Shown here one piece after another: positions 1 to 10,256 of a stretch of 64,000 nucleotides of DNA. The stretch's first letter is position 1, and each line of letters opens with the position of its first letter. The notes under the pieces are model-generated. The model did no database searches. It was not told where the DNA came from and saw only the letters and a program-made list of their open reading frames with translations. The translations under genes were made by a program, and so were the position numbers. The DNA comes from Variovorax sp. PBL-H6. Lineage in GTDB: Bacteria > Pseudomonadota > Gammaproteobacteria > Burkholderiales > Burkholderiaceae_C. The stretch is from contig NZ_LR594659.1 of the NCBI RefSeq assembly GCF_901827155.1, positions 4,792,501 through 4,856,500 of the forward strand, written 5' to 3'.

Positions 1-790
1 CCAAGCCACCGCGTCGTGTGTAGCGCGCATAGACCGCAAGCTTCGTCGGTTGGCAGCGGCGCCAGATGTCCCAGAACATGCGCTCGGCGCAGGGCTCATG
101 AAATTCGTTGTGATTGCGGAAGCTCACGATATAGGCTAGCAAACCCGCCTGGTCGATCGGTGGGCCGCTGTAGCGGACCTGAACGCTGCCCCAGTCCGGC
201 TGCCCGGTTACGAGGCAGTTGCTCTTGAGCAGGCGGCTGCAAAGCGTTTCTGTCACCATGCCCTGTGTCGCATCGCTCGACAGCAACTCCGGCGCGGGCT
301 GGTAGTGCGTGCACTCGATATCGAGCCGATCGAGATCTAGGCCCTCGAGCTCATGCACCTGTTCACGGCCGAACACCTCAGGCGCCAGCAGCCTCACTCC
401 AATACCGGCAGCCCGGCCGCTACCTCTCCACAAAGCTTCACTCAGATCGATGCTCAGATGCTTCTGCACGGCCTGGAAGTCCGTAAACACCGTGCTGTTG
501 AAACTGTTGAGATAGAGCTTGAGGGACTTGCTCTCGATGATGTTAGGCGTCTCGCAAGGTATTGTGAAATGCGCGATGGCCAGCTGCGGCTTGCCGCGCG
601 AATTGAGCCAGCTGAGCTCAAAGGCCGTCCATAGATCCGCGCCGAAGAAGGGCAACGGCTGGGTCGCGATACCCATGGCTTCGCGCTGCGTGGCGCGTGG
701 AATCGGAAACAGAAGCCCGGGCTCATAGCGATCGACATAGGCCGAGGTTCGCCCCAACTGCGATCTTTCAGGTGTGTTGTCGAGGCTCAT
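1..790 (-). CDS. queF: NADPH-dependent 7-cyano-7-deazaguanine reductase QueF (3' end cut by window edge)
   Basis: QueF reduces preQ0 to preQ1 with NADPH in the cytoplasm, a step of queuosine synthesis for tRNA. The frame is open from an ATG to the left edge (263 codons), so only the last 20 or so residues of a bimodular QueF (about 280 residues in E. coli) should be missing. The N-terminal half carries the QueF motif ESKSLKLY after PCETPNI. The C-terminal half has [14 protein letters not shown], with the catalytic Cys and the Asp seven residues later, and a C-terminal YTRRGG. The ATG overlaps the stop of the upstream alpha/beta hydrolase gene in an ATGA, so translation is probably coupled. 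Identity is secure; no preQ1 riboswitch could be judged because the gene sits inside an operon. Confidence 0.95.
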   Translation of the reverse strand, partial: MSLDNTPERSQLGRTSAYVDRYEPGLLFPIPRATQREAMGIATQPLPFFGADLWTAFELSWLNSRGKPQLAIAHFTIPCETPNIIESKSLKLYLNSFNSTVFTDFQAVQKHLSIDLSEALWRGSGRAAGIGVRLLAPEVFGREQVHELEGLDLDRLDIECTHYQPAPELLSSDATQGMVTETLCSRLLKSNCLVTGQPDWGSVQVRYSGPPIDQAGLLAYIVSFRNHNEFHEPCAERMFWDIWRRCQPTKLAVYARYTRRGGL

Positions 791-1680
791 GCACGCTTCT
801 CGGCGGTCTGCACAAACGGAACGATGTGCTGCAGCAGGATGTCGCACACTGGTGGTGGCAGGTCATGGCCCATGCCAGGCAGCGCGACGAAGCGCGCGTC
901 CGAAATCCGGCGCGCAGTGTCCTGGCCGCAAGCGATCGGCACCAGCGGATCGGCATCGCCGTGCAAGACCAGCGTGGGGCTTGAAATCCGGCCCAGCAAG
1001 GCATCGCGACCGCTGTCGGCCCCGATCGCCAGCATCTGCCGCACGATGCCCGCAGGCCGGTAGGCGCGGCGCAGACCGCGGGAAATGCGCTCGGTCAAGG
1101 TACGCTCATCTTCGGGATACGCAGGGCTTGCGATCAGTCGGACCACGCCGAGGCTGTGCGCCACCAGCGCTGCCTCGGTCCGGCTGGCCGGCCGACGCAT
1201 CAGAGCTGCAGCGACGTCGGGCCTCGGGCCCGGCAGGTTGCGCGCGCCGCTCGAGCTCATGATGCTGACGAGGCTCGTCGTGCGCTGCGGTGCGGTGACG
1301 GCCAAGCGCTGCGCGATCATGCCGCCCATCGAAGCGCCCAACACATGCGCGCGCCGGATGCCCAGCGCATCAAGCACCCCGAGCGCATCCTCGGCCATGT
1401 CCTGCAGCGAATAGACCGAGCGCACCGGCAGACCGATGCGATGCCGGACGCTCTGCCAGAGCAGGTTTCCCGTGGCTGCGTGGTCGAAACCCTGACTCAG
1501 GCCGATATCCCGATTGTCGTGGCGCACGACCCGGAACCCGGCGTCGACCAGCGCCCGCACGAACTCGTCAGGCCAGGCGATGAGCTGCATGCCGAGGCCC
1601 ATGATCAGCAGCACAACCGGCCGGCCTTCGCCACCGCTGTCCTCGACCTCGATCTGGAGCCCGTTGGCTGTGAGTTTCAT
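787..1680 (-). CDS. alpha/beta hydrolase
   Basis: A 297-residue alpha/beta-hydrolase-fold protein, probably a cytoplasmic esterase or hydrolase of unknown substrate. Visible landmarks are the oxyanion-side strand VVLLIMGLG near residue 24, the nucleophile elbow GASMGG near the middle, the acid strand [12 protein letters not shown] and the histidine loop PGMGHDLP, in the usual order. The start MKLTANG is supported by GGAGA in the leader; upstream in-frame ATGs lie inside the dioxygenase gene. It follows the dioxygenase by 34 nt and overlaps queF by 4 nt (ATGA). The substrate cannot be inferred; the link to queuosine synthesis may be only transcriptional. Confidence 0.88.
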   Translation of the reverse strand: MKLTANGLQIEVEDSGGEGRPVVLLIMGLGMQLIAWPDEFVRALVDAGFRVVRHDNRDIGLSQGFDHAATGNLLWQSVRHRIGLPVRSVYSLQDMAEDALGVLDALGIRRAHVLGASMGGMIAQRLAVTAPQRTTSLVSIMSSSGARNLPGPRPDVAAALMRRPASRTEAALVAHSLGVVRLIASPAYPEDERTLTERISRGLRRAYRPAGIVRQMLAIGADSGRDALLGRISSPTLVLHGDADPLVPIACGQDTARRISDARFVALPGMGHDLPPPVCDILLQHIVPFVQTAEKRA

Positions 1681-1714
1681 GATGTCGTCAGTCTCCTGAA
1701 AGCCGGCGCAGCGC

Positions 1715-2557
1715 CTAGCGGAACTCGCGCTCACGCAACCACTTGGTCGCGACCCATTTCTCACCCGCGAGCACCGGGGCGCCCCCATGCAAGGTGTGCG
1801 TCGCCGGATCCGGACGCTCATAGCTGAAGAAGACGCCGGTGCCGCGCTTTGGCGCAACTTCGAGGCCCACGTCCGGGAAGGTAGTCGCACCGCCGAGTTC
1901 GGGCTCCTGCAGGTACATCACGAGCGTGGCCACGCGCTGACCGCCCCGGCGCAGGATAGTTGGCGTGCCGGGCTCGCCAGGATCGAAGTAGTCGTAGTGC
2001 GGCCGGTACTGGGCGCCAGGCGAATAGCGCAGGACTTGCAGGCCCTCGCCGAACTCCAGCGGCCATCGCAGAAGCAACGCGATGCGTTGCTCCATGCGCG
2101 CCACGACAGCGTTCTCGCCGCGTTCGAAAAACATTCCGTCGCTGGTGCGATCGACGTTGAGCGCCTCGCCGCCCGTCTGCGTCTCGACCGTGAGGGACCG
2201 CGCGAGCCGCTGCCGCGCGGTCTCGATCAGCCCCTCGCATTCCTCGTCCGAGAGCAGGTCGCCGAACACGACGACCCGCGGATGGCGGAGTGTCTGGAGC
2301 ACTTGCACGCGCCGATCGCCCGCATTGATGTACAGCGGCGCGTTCGACAGATCCGGCCCCGGCATCGAGGTCCGCGCAGCAGGAATGGTCGCGAGGCCTG
2401 CCGTCTGCGCCTCGACCTCCGCAAGTGCTGCGCCCGCCGCGTCGTCATGCCAGCCTGCATCACGCATCGAGGCGCGCAGACTGGGGATGGAATGCCCAGC
2501 CGCAAGTTGGGTGACAACCCATTCCCGCAATTCGGGGCTGATGGCTTGACTCGTCAC
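1715..2557 (-). CDS. 2OG-Fe(II) oxygenase, prolyl 4-hydroxylase-like
   Basis: A 280-residue member of the P4H-like 2-oxoglutarate/Fe(II) dioxygenases, which hydroxylate protein or small-molecule substrates using 2OG and O2. The C-terminal double-stranded beta-helix shows the iron ligands HYD (in YRPHYDYFDP) and the distal His in THTLHGG, followed by a basic residue (KWVATKW) suited to binding 2OG. The first 80 residues lack the catalytic motifs and may form a separate helical domain. The start is GTG, preceded by AAGGAG and overlapping the yaaA stop as GTGA; no ATG is nearby. No signal peptide, so it should act in the cytoplasm. The substrate is unknown; a bacterial P4H target such as an elongation factor is possible but unsupported here. 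Confidence 0.9.
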   Translation of the reverse strand: MTSQAISPELREWVVTQLAAGHSIPSLRASMRDAGWHDDAAGAALAEVEAQTAGLATIPAARTSMPGPDLSNAPLYINAGDRRVQVLQTLRHPRVVVFGDLLSDEECEGLIETARQRLARSLTVETQTGGEALNVDRTSDGMFFERGENAVVARMEQRIALLLRWPLEFGEGLQVLRYSPGAQYRPHYDYFDPGEPGTPTILRRGGQRVATLVMYLQEPELGGATTFPDVGLEVAPKRGTGVFFSYERPDPATHTLHGGAPVLAGEKWVATKWLREREFR

Positions 2558-3339
2558 ACTGATCTCCTTCGAAATACGAAACGCTCCGGGGCCGAAGCCT
2601 GGGCGTCGAAGACATAGCCCTCGAGATCGAACTTCTCCAGCACCCTCGGCGTGGAGGCCTTGTGCAGTACGGCCCAGCGTGCCATCAGGCCGCGGGCCCG
2701 CTTGGCGAAAAAGCTGATGACCTTGTACTTGCCATTTTTCCATTCCTCGAACACGCACTCCACCACGCGCGCTTTCAGTACCTTCAGGTCCACCGCCCTG
2801 AAATATTCCTGCGACGCCAGGTTGATTACCACTGGCGTGCGATCCGCGGCCAGCCGCTGGTTGAGGTACTCGGCAATGCGCGTATTCCAGAAGGCGTAGA
2901 GATTCTTGCCGTGCCTGTTGGCCAACTGCGTGCCCATCTCGAGCCGATAAGGCTGGAGCCGGTCCAGTGGCCGCAGCACGCCGTAGAGACCGCTCAGGAT
3001 GCACACATGCTCGTGCGCCCACCCGAGTTGCGCAGCGCTCAGGGTCTTCGCGTCGAGGCCGCCGTAGACATCGCCATCGAATGCCAGCGCCGCTTGCTTC
3101 GCATTGTGAGCCGTGCCTTTCGACACCCAGGCCGCGTAGCGCGTCACATTGAGAGCCGAGAGCTTGTCGGAGAGGCCCATGAGCTCGGCAACTTGCTGCG
3201 GCGACTTCCCGCGCAGGATCTTGATGAGTTCTGCAGCAGGACCGCGGGGCCCCTCGAAGTGCGGCTGGGTGGCAGGGAGGGTGCCGGATACGAGGGTTTC
3301 GTAGTCGAGCGACTTGGCCGGGGAGAGCAGAAACAGCAT
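2554..3339 (-). CDS. yaaA: peroxide stress protein YaaA (DUF328/UPF0246)
   Basis: A 261-residue protein matching the YaaA family throughout: MLFLLSPAKSLDYE at the N-terminus, LNVTRYAAW, an ILSGLYGVLRPLD motif, then NLASQEYFRAV and a C-terminal FAKRARGLMARW. In E. coli YaaA limits intracellular free iron during peroxide stress and the family binds DNA; the molecular mechanism remains incompletely settled. It is the first gene of a minus-strand operon with the dioxygenase, hydrolase and queF. No clear Shine-Dalgarno sequence precedes its ATG. Pairing with an iron-dependent dioxygenase fits an iron or redox theme, but that is inference. Confidence 0.93.
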   Translation of the reverse strand: MLFLLSPAKSLDYETLVSGTLPATQPHFEGPRGPAAELIKILRGKSPQQVAELMGLSDKLSALNVTRYAAWVSKGTAHNAKQAALAFDGDVYGGLDAKTLSAAQLGWAHEHVCILSGLYGVLRPLDRLQPYRLEMGTQLANRHGKNLYAFWNTRIAEYLNQRLAADRTPVVINLASQEYFRAVDLKVLKARVVECVFEEWKNGKYKVISFFAKRARGLMARWAVLHKASTPRVLEKFDLEGYVFDAQASAPERFVFRRRSV

Positions 3340-3484
3340 CCGCGAATTATCCCCGGGGGCCGAAACGAGGCGGCGTCAAGGGGTTAGAGTGCGCCCGGCC
3401 TTGCACACCAGCGCTAAGCTGGTGCTGAACCCCACGGCCTGCGCCGCGCTCGAATAAAATCAGAGGCTTCCTCAACCTACCCGA

Positions 3485-3515
3485 ACGGCATCCTGCGGGA
3501 TGCCGTTTTCTCTTT
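3485..3515 (+). terminator. hairpin plus T-tract immediately upstream of valS
   Basis: A perfect 9-bp stem (ACGGCATCC / GGATGCCGT) with a TGCG loop is followed by TTTTCTCTTT. The T-tract ends only about 8 nt before the valS ATG and no Shine-Dalgarno sequence lies between. It reads as an intrinsic terminator, or an attenuator in the valS leader. Confidence 0.7.
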
Positions 3516-3522
3516 GCACCCC

Positions 3523-6393
3523 ATGAGCGACACCTTGTCCCAGCCCGGCCTCGAGAGCCTGTCCAAATCCTTCGAACCCGCCGCCCTCGAGGCGCACTGG
3601 GGTCCCGAGTGGGAACGGCGCGGTTACGCGAGAGCAGGCGTACGCGGCACGGGCCAGCCCAAGGATGGCGCGGCATCCTTCGCGATCCAGCTGCCGCCGC
3701 CGAACGTGACCGGCACGCTGCATATGGGCCACGCGTTCAACCAGACGATCATGGACAGCCTGACGCGCTACCACCGCATGAAGGGCGACAACACGCTGTG
3801 GGTGCCGGGCACCGACCATGCGGGCATCGCGACCCAGATCGTGGTCGAGCGCCAGCTGCAGGAGCAGAAGATCAGCCGCCACGAACTGGGCCGCAGGAAC
3901 TTCGTGGCACGCGTATGGGAATGGAAGCAGAAGTCGGGCAACACCATCACCAACCAGATGCGGCGCATGGGCGACACGGTGGACTGGAGCCGCGAGTACT
4001 TCACGATGGACGAGAAGCTCTCGAAGGTGGTCACCGACACCTTCGTGCGGCTTTACGACGAAGGCCTTATCTATCGCGGCAAGAGGCTGGTCAACTGGGA
4101 TCCGGTGCTCAAGACCGCGGTGAGCGACCTCGAAGTCGAGAGCGAGGAAGAAGAAGGCTTCCTCTGGCACATCGCCTACCCGCTCGAGGACGGCTCCGGA
4201 TCGCTCACCGTCGCGACCACGCGCCCCGAAACCATGCTGGGCGACGTAGCCGTGATGGTCCACCCGGAAGACGAGCGGTACAAGGCGTTGATCGGCCGCA
4301 AGGTGAGGCTGCCGCTGGTCGACCGCCTGATCCCGGTGATCGCCGACAGTTACGTCGACAAGGAATTCGGCACCGGCGTGGTCAAGGTCACGCCCGCGCA
4401 CGACCACAACGACTATGCGGTGGGCCAGCGTCATGCACTGCCCATCATCGGCGTGCTGACGCTCGACGCCACCATTAACGACAACGCGCCCGAGAAGTAC
4501 CGCGGCCTGGATCGCTTCGACGCCCGCAAGTCGGTGGTCGCCGATCTTGAGGCTCTGGGCCTGCTGGTCGAGACCAAGAAGCACAAGCTCATGGTCCCGC
4601 GCTGCGCACGCACGGGGGCCGTGGTCGAGCCGATGCTGACCGACCAGTGGTTCGTCGCCATGACCAAGCCCGACGCCGGTGGCCAATCGATCGCGCAGAA
4701 GGCCATCGACGCGGTGCGTTCGGGAGAAGTGCGCTTCGTGCCCGAGAATTGGGTCAACACCTACAACCACTGGATGGCGAACATCCAGGATTGGACCATC
4801 TCGCGCCAGCTCTGGTGGGGCCACCAGATTCCTGCCTGGTACGACACCGAAGGCAATCTGTACGTTGCGCGCAGCGAAGCAGAAGCCCAGGCCCAGGCGC
4901 CAGGCAAGACGCTGGTGCGCGACGAGGACGTACTCGATACCTGGTACTCCGCGGCGCTGGTGCCCTTCTCCTCGCTCGGTTGGCCCGAGAACACGCAGGA
5001 CTACGACCTGTACCTGCCTTCGAGCGTCCTGGTCACGGGTTACGACATCATCTTCTTCTGGGTCGCACGGATGATCATGATGACGAAGCACTTTACTGGC
5101 CGGGTCCCTTTCAGGCATGTCTACATTCACGGACTGGTGCGCGATTCGCACGGTCAGAAGATGAGCAAGTCCGAGGGCAATGTGCTCGACCCCGTGGACC
5201 TCATCGACGGCATCGCCCTGCCCGAGCTGCTGGAGAAGCGCACGCAGGGCTTGCGCCGCCCCGAGACCGCGCCGGCCGTGCGCAAGAACACGCAGAAGGA
5301 ATTCCCCGACGGCATCCCCGCGTTCGGCGCCGACGCACTACGTTTCACCTTTGCCTCGCTGGCCTCACTGGGCCGCAACATCAACTTCGACGCCAAGCGT
5401 TGCGAGGGGTATCGCAACTTCTGCAACAAGCTGTGGAATGCGACGCGCTTCGTTCTGATGAACTGCGAAGGTCAGGACTGTGGTCTGCGCGAGCACACCA
5501 AGGAAGAATGCGCTTCGGGTGGTCCGGCCCATGGCTACCTCAAGTTCAGCCAGGCCGACCGCTGGATCGCCTCGCAGCTGCAGCGCGTCGAGGGCGAGGT
5601 TGCCAAGGGCTTCGAAGAATACCGGCTCGATAACGTCGCCAATGCGATTTATCAGTTCGCATGGGACGAGTTCTGCGACTGGTACCTCGAGATCGCCAAG
5701 GTCCAGATCCAACAGGGCGAGCCCGCCCAGCAGCGTGCCACCCGCCGCACGCTGATCCGCACACTCGAGGCGTTGCTACGCCTGGCGCATCCGCTGATCC
5801 CCTTCATCACCGAGGAGCTCTGGCAAAAAGTTGCGCCGGTGGCCGGCCGGCATGGCGAGTCCGTGATGATCGCCCCCTATCCGCAAAGCCAACCCGAGAA
5901 GATCGACGAGGCCGCCGAGGCGTATGTTGCGCGGCTCAAATCGCTGGTCGATGCTTGCCGCACGCTCCGAGGCGAGATGAACGTGTCGCCCGCCATGCGT
6001 CTGCCGCTCTATGCCGTGGCCGACACCACGGACGGCAACGCCTTCTTGCGCGAGGCGGCGCCGGTACTGCAGGCGCTCGCCAAGCTCAAGGAAGTGAAGG
6101 TCTTCGACGAAGAGGCGAGCTGGGCCGCAGCAGCCGAGGCGGCCCCGGTCGCCGTGGTAGGCGATGTGCGGCTATGCCTGCACATGGAGATCGACAAGGC
6201 CGCCGAAAGAGCCCGCATCGGCAAGGAGATCGCACGCGTCGACGGCGAGATCGCCAAGGTCAAGGCCAAGCTGGGCAATGAAGCCTTCGTCGCCAAGGCG
6301 CCGGCGGCGGTGATCGAGCAGGAGCGCAAGCGACTGGCGGACTTCAGCGCCACCCTGGAGCGGCTGCGCGACCAGCTTGTGCGCCTCGGCTGA
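3523..6393 (+). CDS. valS: valyl-tRNA synthetase
   Basis: A 956-residue class I aminoacyl-tRNA synthetase that charges tRNA-Val. The Rossmann fold begins with [13 protein letters not shown] (HIGH-type signature near residue 60) and closes with [10 protein letters not shown]. Between them lies the CP1 editing domain ([12 protein letters not shown]), which hydrolyses Thr-tRNA-Val. The anticodon-binding domain ends in a basic coiled-coil tRNA-binding arm (about the last 65 residues, rich in Lys, Ala and Glu). The ATG beginning MSDTLSQP is preferred; an in-frame TTG lies 9 nt upstream. There is no visible Shine-Dalgarno sequence, and a terminator-like hairpin abuts the start, so expression may be controlled in the leader. 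Confidence 0.98.
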   Translation: MSDTLSQPGLESLSKSFEPAALEAHWGPEWERRGYARAGVRGTGQPKDGAASFAIQLPPPNVTGTLHMGHAFNQTIMDSLTRYHRMKGDNTLWVPGTDHAGIATQIVVERQLQEQKISRHELGRRNFVARVWEWKQKSGNTITNQMRRMGDTVDWSREYFTMDEKLSKVVTDTFVRLYDEGLIYRGKRLVNWDPVLKTAVSDLEVESEEEEGFLWHIAYPLEDGSGSLTVATTRPETMLGDVAVMVHPEDERYKALIGRKVRLPLVDRLIPVIADSYVDKEFGTGVVKVTPAHDHNDYAVGQRHALPIIGVLTLDATINDNAPEKYRGLDRFDARKSVVADLEALGLLVETKKHKLMVPRCARTGAVVEPMLTDQWFVAMTKPDAGGQSIAQKAIDAVRSGEVRFVPENWVNTYNHWMANIQDWTISRQLWWGHQIPAWYDTEGNLYVARSEAEAQAQAPGKTLVRDEDVLDTWYSAALVPFSSLGWPENTQDYDLYLPSSVLVTGYDIIFFWVARMIMMTKHFTGRVPFRHVYIHGLVRDSHGQKMSKSEGNVLDPVDLIDGIALPELLEKRTQGLRRPETAPAVRKNTQKEFPDGIPAFGADALRFTFASLASLGRNINFDAKRCEGYRNFCNKLWNATRFVLMNCEGQDCGLREHTKEECASGGPAHGYLKFSQADRWIASQLQRVEGEVAKGFEEYRLDNVANAIYQFAWDEFCDWYLEIAKVQIQQGEPAQQRATRRTLIRTLEALLRLAHPLIPFITEELWQKVAPVAGRHGESVMIAPYPQSQPEKIDEAAEAYVARLKSLVDACRTLRGEMNVSPAMRLPLYAVADTTDGNAFLREAAPVLQALAKLKEVKVFDEEASWAAAAEAAPVAVVGDVRLCLHMEIDKAAERARIGKEIARVDGEIAKVKAKLGNEAFVAKAPAAVIEQERKRLADFSATLERLRDQLVRLG

Positions 6394-6479
6394 CACATCC
6401 TGGATACGGAGAGCTTTAGTATTCGAGTCTGGCGCCCGGCGCCGCCCTCCTTCGATTCACCGACCCCAACGCTAAGCCC

Positions 6480-7370
6480 ATGTCTACTTCCACCAAGCGC
6501 ATTCGCAAGGCCGTGTTTCCCGTCGCCGGCTTCGGCACCCGGTTCCTGCCAGCCACCAAGGCACAACCCAAGGAAATGCTGCCGGTGGTCGACAAGCCGC
6601 TCATCCAGTACGCCGTCGAGGAGGCCTATGCTGCCGGCATCCGCGACATGATCTTCGTGACCGGCCGCAACAAGCGCGCCATCGAGGATCACTACGACAC
6701 CGCTTACGAGTTGGAGAGCCAGCTCGAGGCCAGCAACAAGTTGGAGCTCCTCAAGATCGCCCAATCGGTGATGCCGGACGACATGACCTGTTCGTACGTG
6801 CGCCAGCCGCGCATGCTGGGCCTGGGCCACGCCGTGCTGTGCGCCGAGCATCTCGTCGGCGACGAACCCTTCGCCGTGCTTCTGGCGGACGACCTGATGG
6901 TCGGCCCCGACGGGGGCGAGCCCGTGCTGGCGCAGATGACGCGGGCCTTCGCCCGGCTCGGCGGCTCCGTGCTGGCGGTACAGGAGGTGCCACTGGAGCA
7001 GGTCAAGCGGTACGGCATCGTGGCAGGCGATGCGGTAGAGGAAGGCCTCGTCAAGGTCAATCGCATGGTCGAGAAGCCCAAGCCCGAGGACGCACCCTCG
7101 CGGCTCGGCGTGGCGGGCCGCTACATCCTGACGCCCGGCGTGTTCGATGAGATTCGCAGCCAGCCCAAGGGCGCCGGCGGCGAGATCCAGCTGACGGACG
7201 GCATCGCATCGTTGATGAAGAAGGAAGCGGTCTACGCGTACTCGTACCAGGGCGTGCGCTACGACTGCGGCAGCAAGGAGGGCTTCCTGCAGGCCAGCGT
7301 AGAACTTGCGCTCGCGCACCCGGAGGTCGGTGCCCAGTTCCGGGCCTACCTCAAGACCCTGGAGCTTTAG
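6480..7370 (+). CDS. galU: UTP--glucose-1-phosphate uridylyltransferase
   Basis: GalU makes UDP-glucose from UTP and glucose 1-phosphate, feeding lipopolysaccharide, capsule and trehalose synthesis. The 296-residue protein has the nucleotidyltransferase signature [20 protein letters not shown] at residues 17-36, the sugar-nucleotide loop LLADDLMVG and the C-terminal [10 protein letters not shown]. Length and motifs match the bacterial GalU family. It lies 86 nt downstream of valS in the same direction. The last 20 nt overlap the 3' end of the convergent SGNH hydrolase gene, and no terminator is visible after it. Confidence 0.97.
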   Translation: MSTSTKRIRKAVFPVAGFGTRFLPATKAQPKEMLPVVDKPLIQYAVEEAYAAGIRDMIFVTGRNKRAIEDHYDTAYELESQLEASNKLELLKIAQSVMPDDMTCSYVRQPRMLGLGHAVLCAEHLVGDEPFAVLLADDLMVGPDGGEPVLAQMTRAFARLGGSVLAVQEVPLEQVKRYGIVAGDAVEEGLVKVNRMVEKPKPEDAPSRLGVAGRYILTPGVFDEIRSQPKGAGGEIQLTDGIASLMKKEAVYAYSYQGVRYDCGSKEGFLQASVELALAHPEVGAQFRAYLKTLEL

Positions 7371-8469
7371 GGGGCGCCGCCGCCGTCAGCGGCTCGAGGA
7401 AGCGGCGCAGCTCTTCGTCCTGTATGGGGGCGAGCGGCAGACCGAACGCCTCGCGCAGGCGCGCCACCAGTGCCTGTGCCCACAGCGCGTTCCACACCAA
7501 GCCTGGATGCAGGTCCGCGAGGACCGAGTTGTGCGGCTCATCCCCGATGGTGTTCGTCACACGCAGTGCCGGGCCGATCTGCACCGTCTTGTAGTCCGGC
7601 TTGCCTTCGGCATTTCGCGAGCCCCAGTGGGCCTCGAACCAGGCCACGTCATCGAAATAGGCCAGGCGCGCGTCGCCCTCGGTCAAGCGACGGATGGCGG
7701 CATTGAAGGCCTCGAGCGCGACCCCGATGTTGCGAGACTCCTTTGCTGACTGCCAACGGTCGAAGTTTGCGGGGTCGTCCGCCTCGTTGCCGATGCCCAC
7801 CAGCAGGATGCGGGTGGCCGGGTGCGAAGCGTGGATCCGCCTGACCGCCGCACCGATTTCGCCCGCGCAGTAGTCCCTGACCTTGCGCAACTCGGGCGCC
7901 TCAGGATCTTTTGCCTGAATGTCGAGCAGGCCAGCCCAGTTGTTGATGCCGATTCGGACCACCACCACGCCGCGCCTCCAGCGCTCGGGCTCCTCGTCCA
8001 TCAACGCGACCAGCCGCGGCACCTGCCGAAAGCGCCCTTGCATAAGATTCTTGCAGGCAGCGCCGGAGTTGGCGAAGTTGTAGAGATAGTCTTCCTTGCG
8101 TGGCGCCCGTCCGCCTGGCAGCCCCATCCATTCGCGCGCCAACGCCACCACGCCCGGCCGACCCCAGCGCATCCAGGGGCCTGGATCGAGCTGTTGGCTG
8201 CGCAGGCGCACCAGGACTTCTGTCCATTGGAAGGTGCGCGGACGGAAGGCGCCGCCGCGCTCGGTACTGTCCGCGGGAAACCAGGCATTGTCCTGGTAGG
8301 AGTGGCTGTTGGAATCACCCAGCACGGCGAATGGGATCGCGTCTGATGCGGGGGTGGAACGCGCAGGTGTGTCGTGCGTCATGCCATCGCTCCACAAGGC
8401 CAGCACGAGCGCCCCGGCCGCCATTGCCAGCACCAAGCCACCAGTGGCGAAGCGGGCGCTGCGCTTCAC
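7351..8469 (-). CDS. SGNH/GDSL-type hydrolase, probably membrane-anchored or secreted
   Basis: A 372-residue protein with an N-terminal hydrophobic segment (about residues 7-26, after MKRSAR) that would be a signal anchor or signal peptide. The SGNH blocks are visible: GDSNSHSY near residue 52 (catalytic Ser), the glycine block in [13 protein letters not shown] (the Asn block) and DLHPG (Asp and His). The family comprises esterases, lipases and carbohydrate O-acetyl-esterases; the substrate is not predictable. The start is GTG, with GAGGG upstream at a rather long spacing. It lies 12 nt downstream of the TusA-like gene and its 3' end overlaps galU convergently. Confidence 0.85.
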   Translation of the reverse strand: MKRSARFATGGLVLAMAAGALVLALWSDGMTHDTPARSTPASDAIPFAVLGDSNSHSYQDNAWFPADSTERGGAFRPRTFQWTEVLVRLRSQQLDPGPWMRWGRPGVVALAREWMGLPGGRAPRKEDYLYNFANSGAACKNLMQGRFRQVPRLVALMDEEPERWRRGVVVVRIGINNWAGLLDIQAKDPEAPELRKVRDYCAGEIGAAVRRIHASHPATRILLVGIGNEADDPANFDRWQSAKESRNIGVALEAFNAAIRRLTEGDARLAYFDDVAWFEAHWGSRNAEGKPDYKTVQIGPALRVTNTIGDEPHNSVLADLHPGLVWNALWAQALVARLREAFGLPLAPIQDEELRRFLEPLTAAAPPKAPGS

Positions 8470-8481
8470 GGCGGAACACCC

Positions 8482-8709
8482 TCAGCGGCGACGCAGGACG
8501 TGGATGAAGTCGGTTCCCGCCGTCTGCTGATCCACCAGGTCGTTGCCGGTCTGGCGGGCGAAGGCCTGAAAATCACGCACCGAGCCAGGGTCGGTGGAGA
8601 TCACCTTGAGCAGTTGCCCGCTCTGCATCTCGTTCAGCGACTTTTTCGCCTTGAGGATGGGTAGCGGGCAGTTGAGTCCGCGCGTGTCGATTTCTTTTTG
8701 GATGTCCAT
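8482..8709 (-). CDS. TusA/SirA-like sulfurtransferase
   Basis: A 75-residue protein of the TusA (SirA/YedF) family of cytoplasmic sulfur carriers. The signature CPLPILKAK follows DTRGLN, and its first Cys is the persulfide-carrying residue. The C-terminal half (DFQAFARQTGNDL) completes the small alpha/beta fold. True TusA feeds sulfur to tRNA 2-thiouridylation, while paralogues serve other routes, so the exact partner is open. It lies 30 nt downstream of the Nudix gene and about 0.6 kb from cysM, so a sulfur-related cluster is plausible. The start is the only ATG that includes the full fold. Confidence 0.92.
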   Translation of the reverse strand: MDIQKEIDTRGLNCPLPILKAKKSLNEMQSGQLLKVISTDPGSVRDFQAFARQTGNDLVDQQTAGTDFIHVLRRR

Positions 8710-8739
8710 CGGTGTTCCTTCTGGCGGGCTGCCGGGATT

Positions 8740-9297
8740 CTAGGAGGCGGCCGTTGCGTCGGATCCAGGCGTCACAGGCCTGGGCCATTCGATGAACTGC
8801 GGCTCGTGCCCGCGTGTGCGCAGCCAATCGGCAAGGGCATAGCCGGTGCCTGCCGGCCAGCAGCGTAACGCAGCCAGGTCGTACAGCCGGTAGTCGACCA
8901 GTTCGGGCGAAAGCCGCACCTCGCCGTCGGCCACTGCGTGATAGGCGATGATCACCTGGTTCATGCGCTGGAAGTCGTAGACGCCGACCAGATCGAGGGT
9001 AATGGTGTCGAGGTTGGTTTCTTCCTTGATCTCGCGTGCGATGCCTTCCTGCGGCGTCTCGCCGGCCTCCATGAAGCCGGTGATCAGCGCATACATCTTG
9101 TGCGCCCACGCGGCGTTGCGCGCCAGCAGCACCTGGCCACGATATTCAATGATCGCAGCCAGCACCGGGGTCGGATTGTTCCAATGGGTCCATCCGCAAG
9201 CCGCGCAGCGCAGGCGCGATTTGGGTCCTCCGTCTTCCGCCAGCTCGATGCGCGAGAGCGCCGTTGCACAGGCCGTACAGAACCTGGGATCAACCAT
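8740..9297 (-). CDS. Nudix hydrolase with N-terminal zinc ribbon
   Basis: A 185-residue protein with two parts. Residues 7-34 hold two CxxC pairs (CTAC and CAAC), a zinc ribbon like that of NadR/NudC-type Nudix enzymes. The Nudix box follows (GFMEAGET, then REIKEET), the site that binds Mg2+ and hydrolyses nucleoside-diphosphate-X compounds. Such zinc-ribbon members often act on NADH or related dinucleotides, but the downstream specificity motif is not clear, so substrate is left open. An in-frame GTG nine bases upstream overlaps the cysM stop as GTGA and is an alternative start that would couple the two genes. Confidence 0.9.
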   Translation of the reverse strand: MVDPRFCTACATALSRIELAEDGGPKSRLRCAACGWTHWNNPTPVLAAIIEYRGQVLLARNAAWAHKMYALITGFMEAGETPQEGIAREIKEETNLDTITLDLVGVYDFQRMNQVIIAYHAVADGEVRLSPELVDYRLYDLAALRCWPAGTGYALADWLRTRGHEPQFIEWPRPVTPGSDATAAS

Positions 9298-9302
9298 CGC
9301 GC

Positions 9303-10214
9303 TCACGCCGGGAAAACGCCGGTGGAGAGGTACCGGTCGCCACGGTCGCAGACCACGAACACGATCGTCGCGTTCTCTACCTTCTTGGCGGTCTCGAGCG
9401 CCACCCACAGCGCCCCAGCCGACGAGATGCCCGCAAAGATGCCCTCCTCGCGCGCCAGCCGCCGGCACATTTCCTCGGCCTGGTCCTGGCTCACGTGGAC
9501 CAGTTGATCGACACGGCTGGGCTCATAGATCTTGGGCAGGTACTCCTCGGGCCACTTGCGGATGCCCGGGATACGCGAGCCCTCCTCGGGCTGCGCGCCG
9601 ATGATGCGCACCGCGGGGTTCTGCTCTTTCAAGAAATGCGAGACGCCGGTGATGGTCCCCGTGGTGCCCATTGCGCTCACGAAATGGGTAATGCGCCCGC
9701 CCGTGTCCGCCCAGATCTCGGGCCCGGTGGTCTCGTAGTGGATGCGCGGATTGTCGGGGTTGGCAAACTGGTCGAGCACCCGGCCCTTGCCGTGCGCCAC
9801 CATCTGCTCGGCGAGGTCGCGTGCGTACTCCATGCCGCCGCTCTTGGGCGTGAGCACCAGCTCGGCGCCGAACGCCTTCATGGTCTGGGCACGCTCGACC
9901 GAGAGGTCTTCCGGCATGATCAGCACCATGCGATAGCCCTTGATGGCCGCCGCCATCGCGAGCGCAATCCCGGTATTGCCTGAAGTGGCCTCGATCAGCG
10001 TGTCCCCAGGCTTGATCTCACCGCGCTCCTCCGCACGCTTGATCATCGAGAGCGCCGGGCGATCTTTCACCGACCCAGCAGGGTTGTTGCCTTCCAGCTT
10101 GCCCAGGATCACGTTGCCGCGCGTCGAGTTCTCGGCTGCATCGATGCGCTGCAGCGCGACCAGCGGCGTCTTGCCGATCGCACCCTCGATCGTTGGATAG
10201 TTCACATTTGCCAT
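9303..10214 (-). CDS. cysM: cysteine synthase B (O-acetylserine sulfhydrylase)
   Basis: A PLP enzyme of 303 residues making cysteine from O-acetylserine and sulfide (or thiosulfate for CysM). The PLP lysine lies in GNNPAGSVKDRPALSM, followed by the substrate loop EATSGNTGIALA and the phosphate-binding GTTGTITGV. The shorter C-terminus and GNNPAGSVKDR favour CysM over CysK. The ATG beginning MANVNYPTIE is chosen; a GTG 9 nt upstream is possible and neither has a clear ribosome-binding site. It heads a minus-strand run with Nudix, TusA-like and SGNH genes, and its 5' end faces the tRNA-Leu gene 42 nt away. Confidence 0.95.
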   Translation of the reverse strand: MANVNYPTIEGAIGKTPLVALQRIDAAENSTRGNVILGKLEGNNPAGSVKDRPALSMIKRAEERGEIKPGDTLIEATSGNTGIALAMAAAIKGYRMVLIMPEDLSVERAQTMKAFGAELVLTPKSGGMEYARDLAEQMVAHGKGRVLDQFANPDNPRIHYETTGPEIWADTGGRITHFVSAMGTTGTITGVSHFLKEQNPAVRIIGAQPEEGSRIPGIRKWPEEYLPKIYEPSRVDQLVHVSQDQAEEMCRRLAREEGIFAGISSAGALWVALETAKKVENATIVFVVCDRGDRYLSTGVFPA

Positions 10215-10256
10215 GCTAGGCACTGTGCCATAATTTTGAGCTCTCTTCCTTCCCCT

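Noticed and set aside
2557..3022. N-terminal extension of the dioxygenase to 435 residues
   Set aside because: The extra segment lies antisense-like within yaaA in another frame, and a GTG with AAGGAG fits the family length and the GTGA coupling.
3472..5151. 559-residue open frame antisense to valS
   Set aside because: High-GC antisense shadow of a well-supported synthetase gene; composition and lack of motifs or ribosome-binding site argue against coding.
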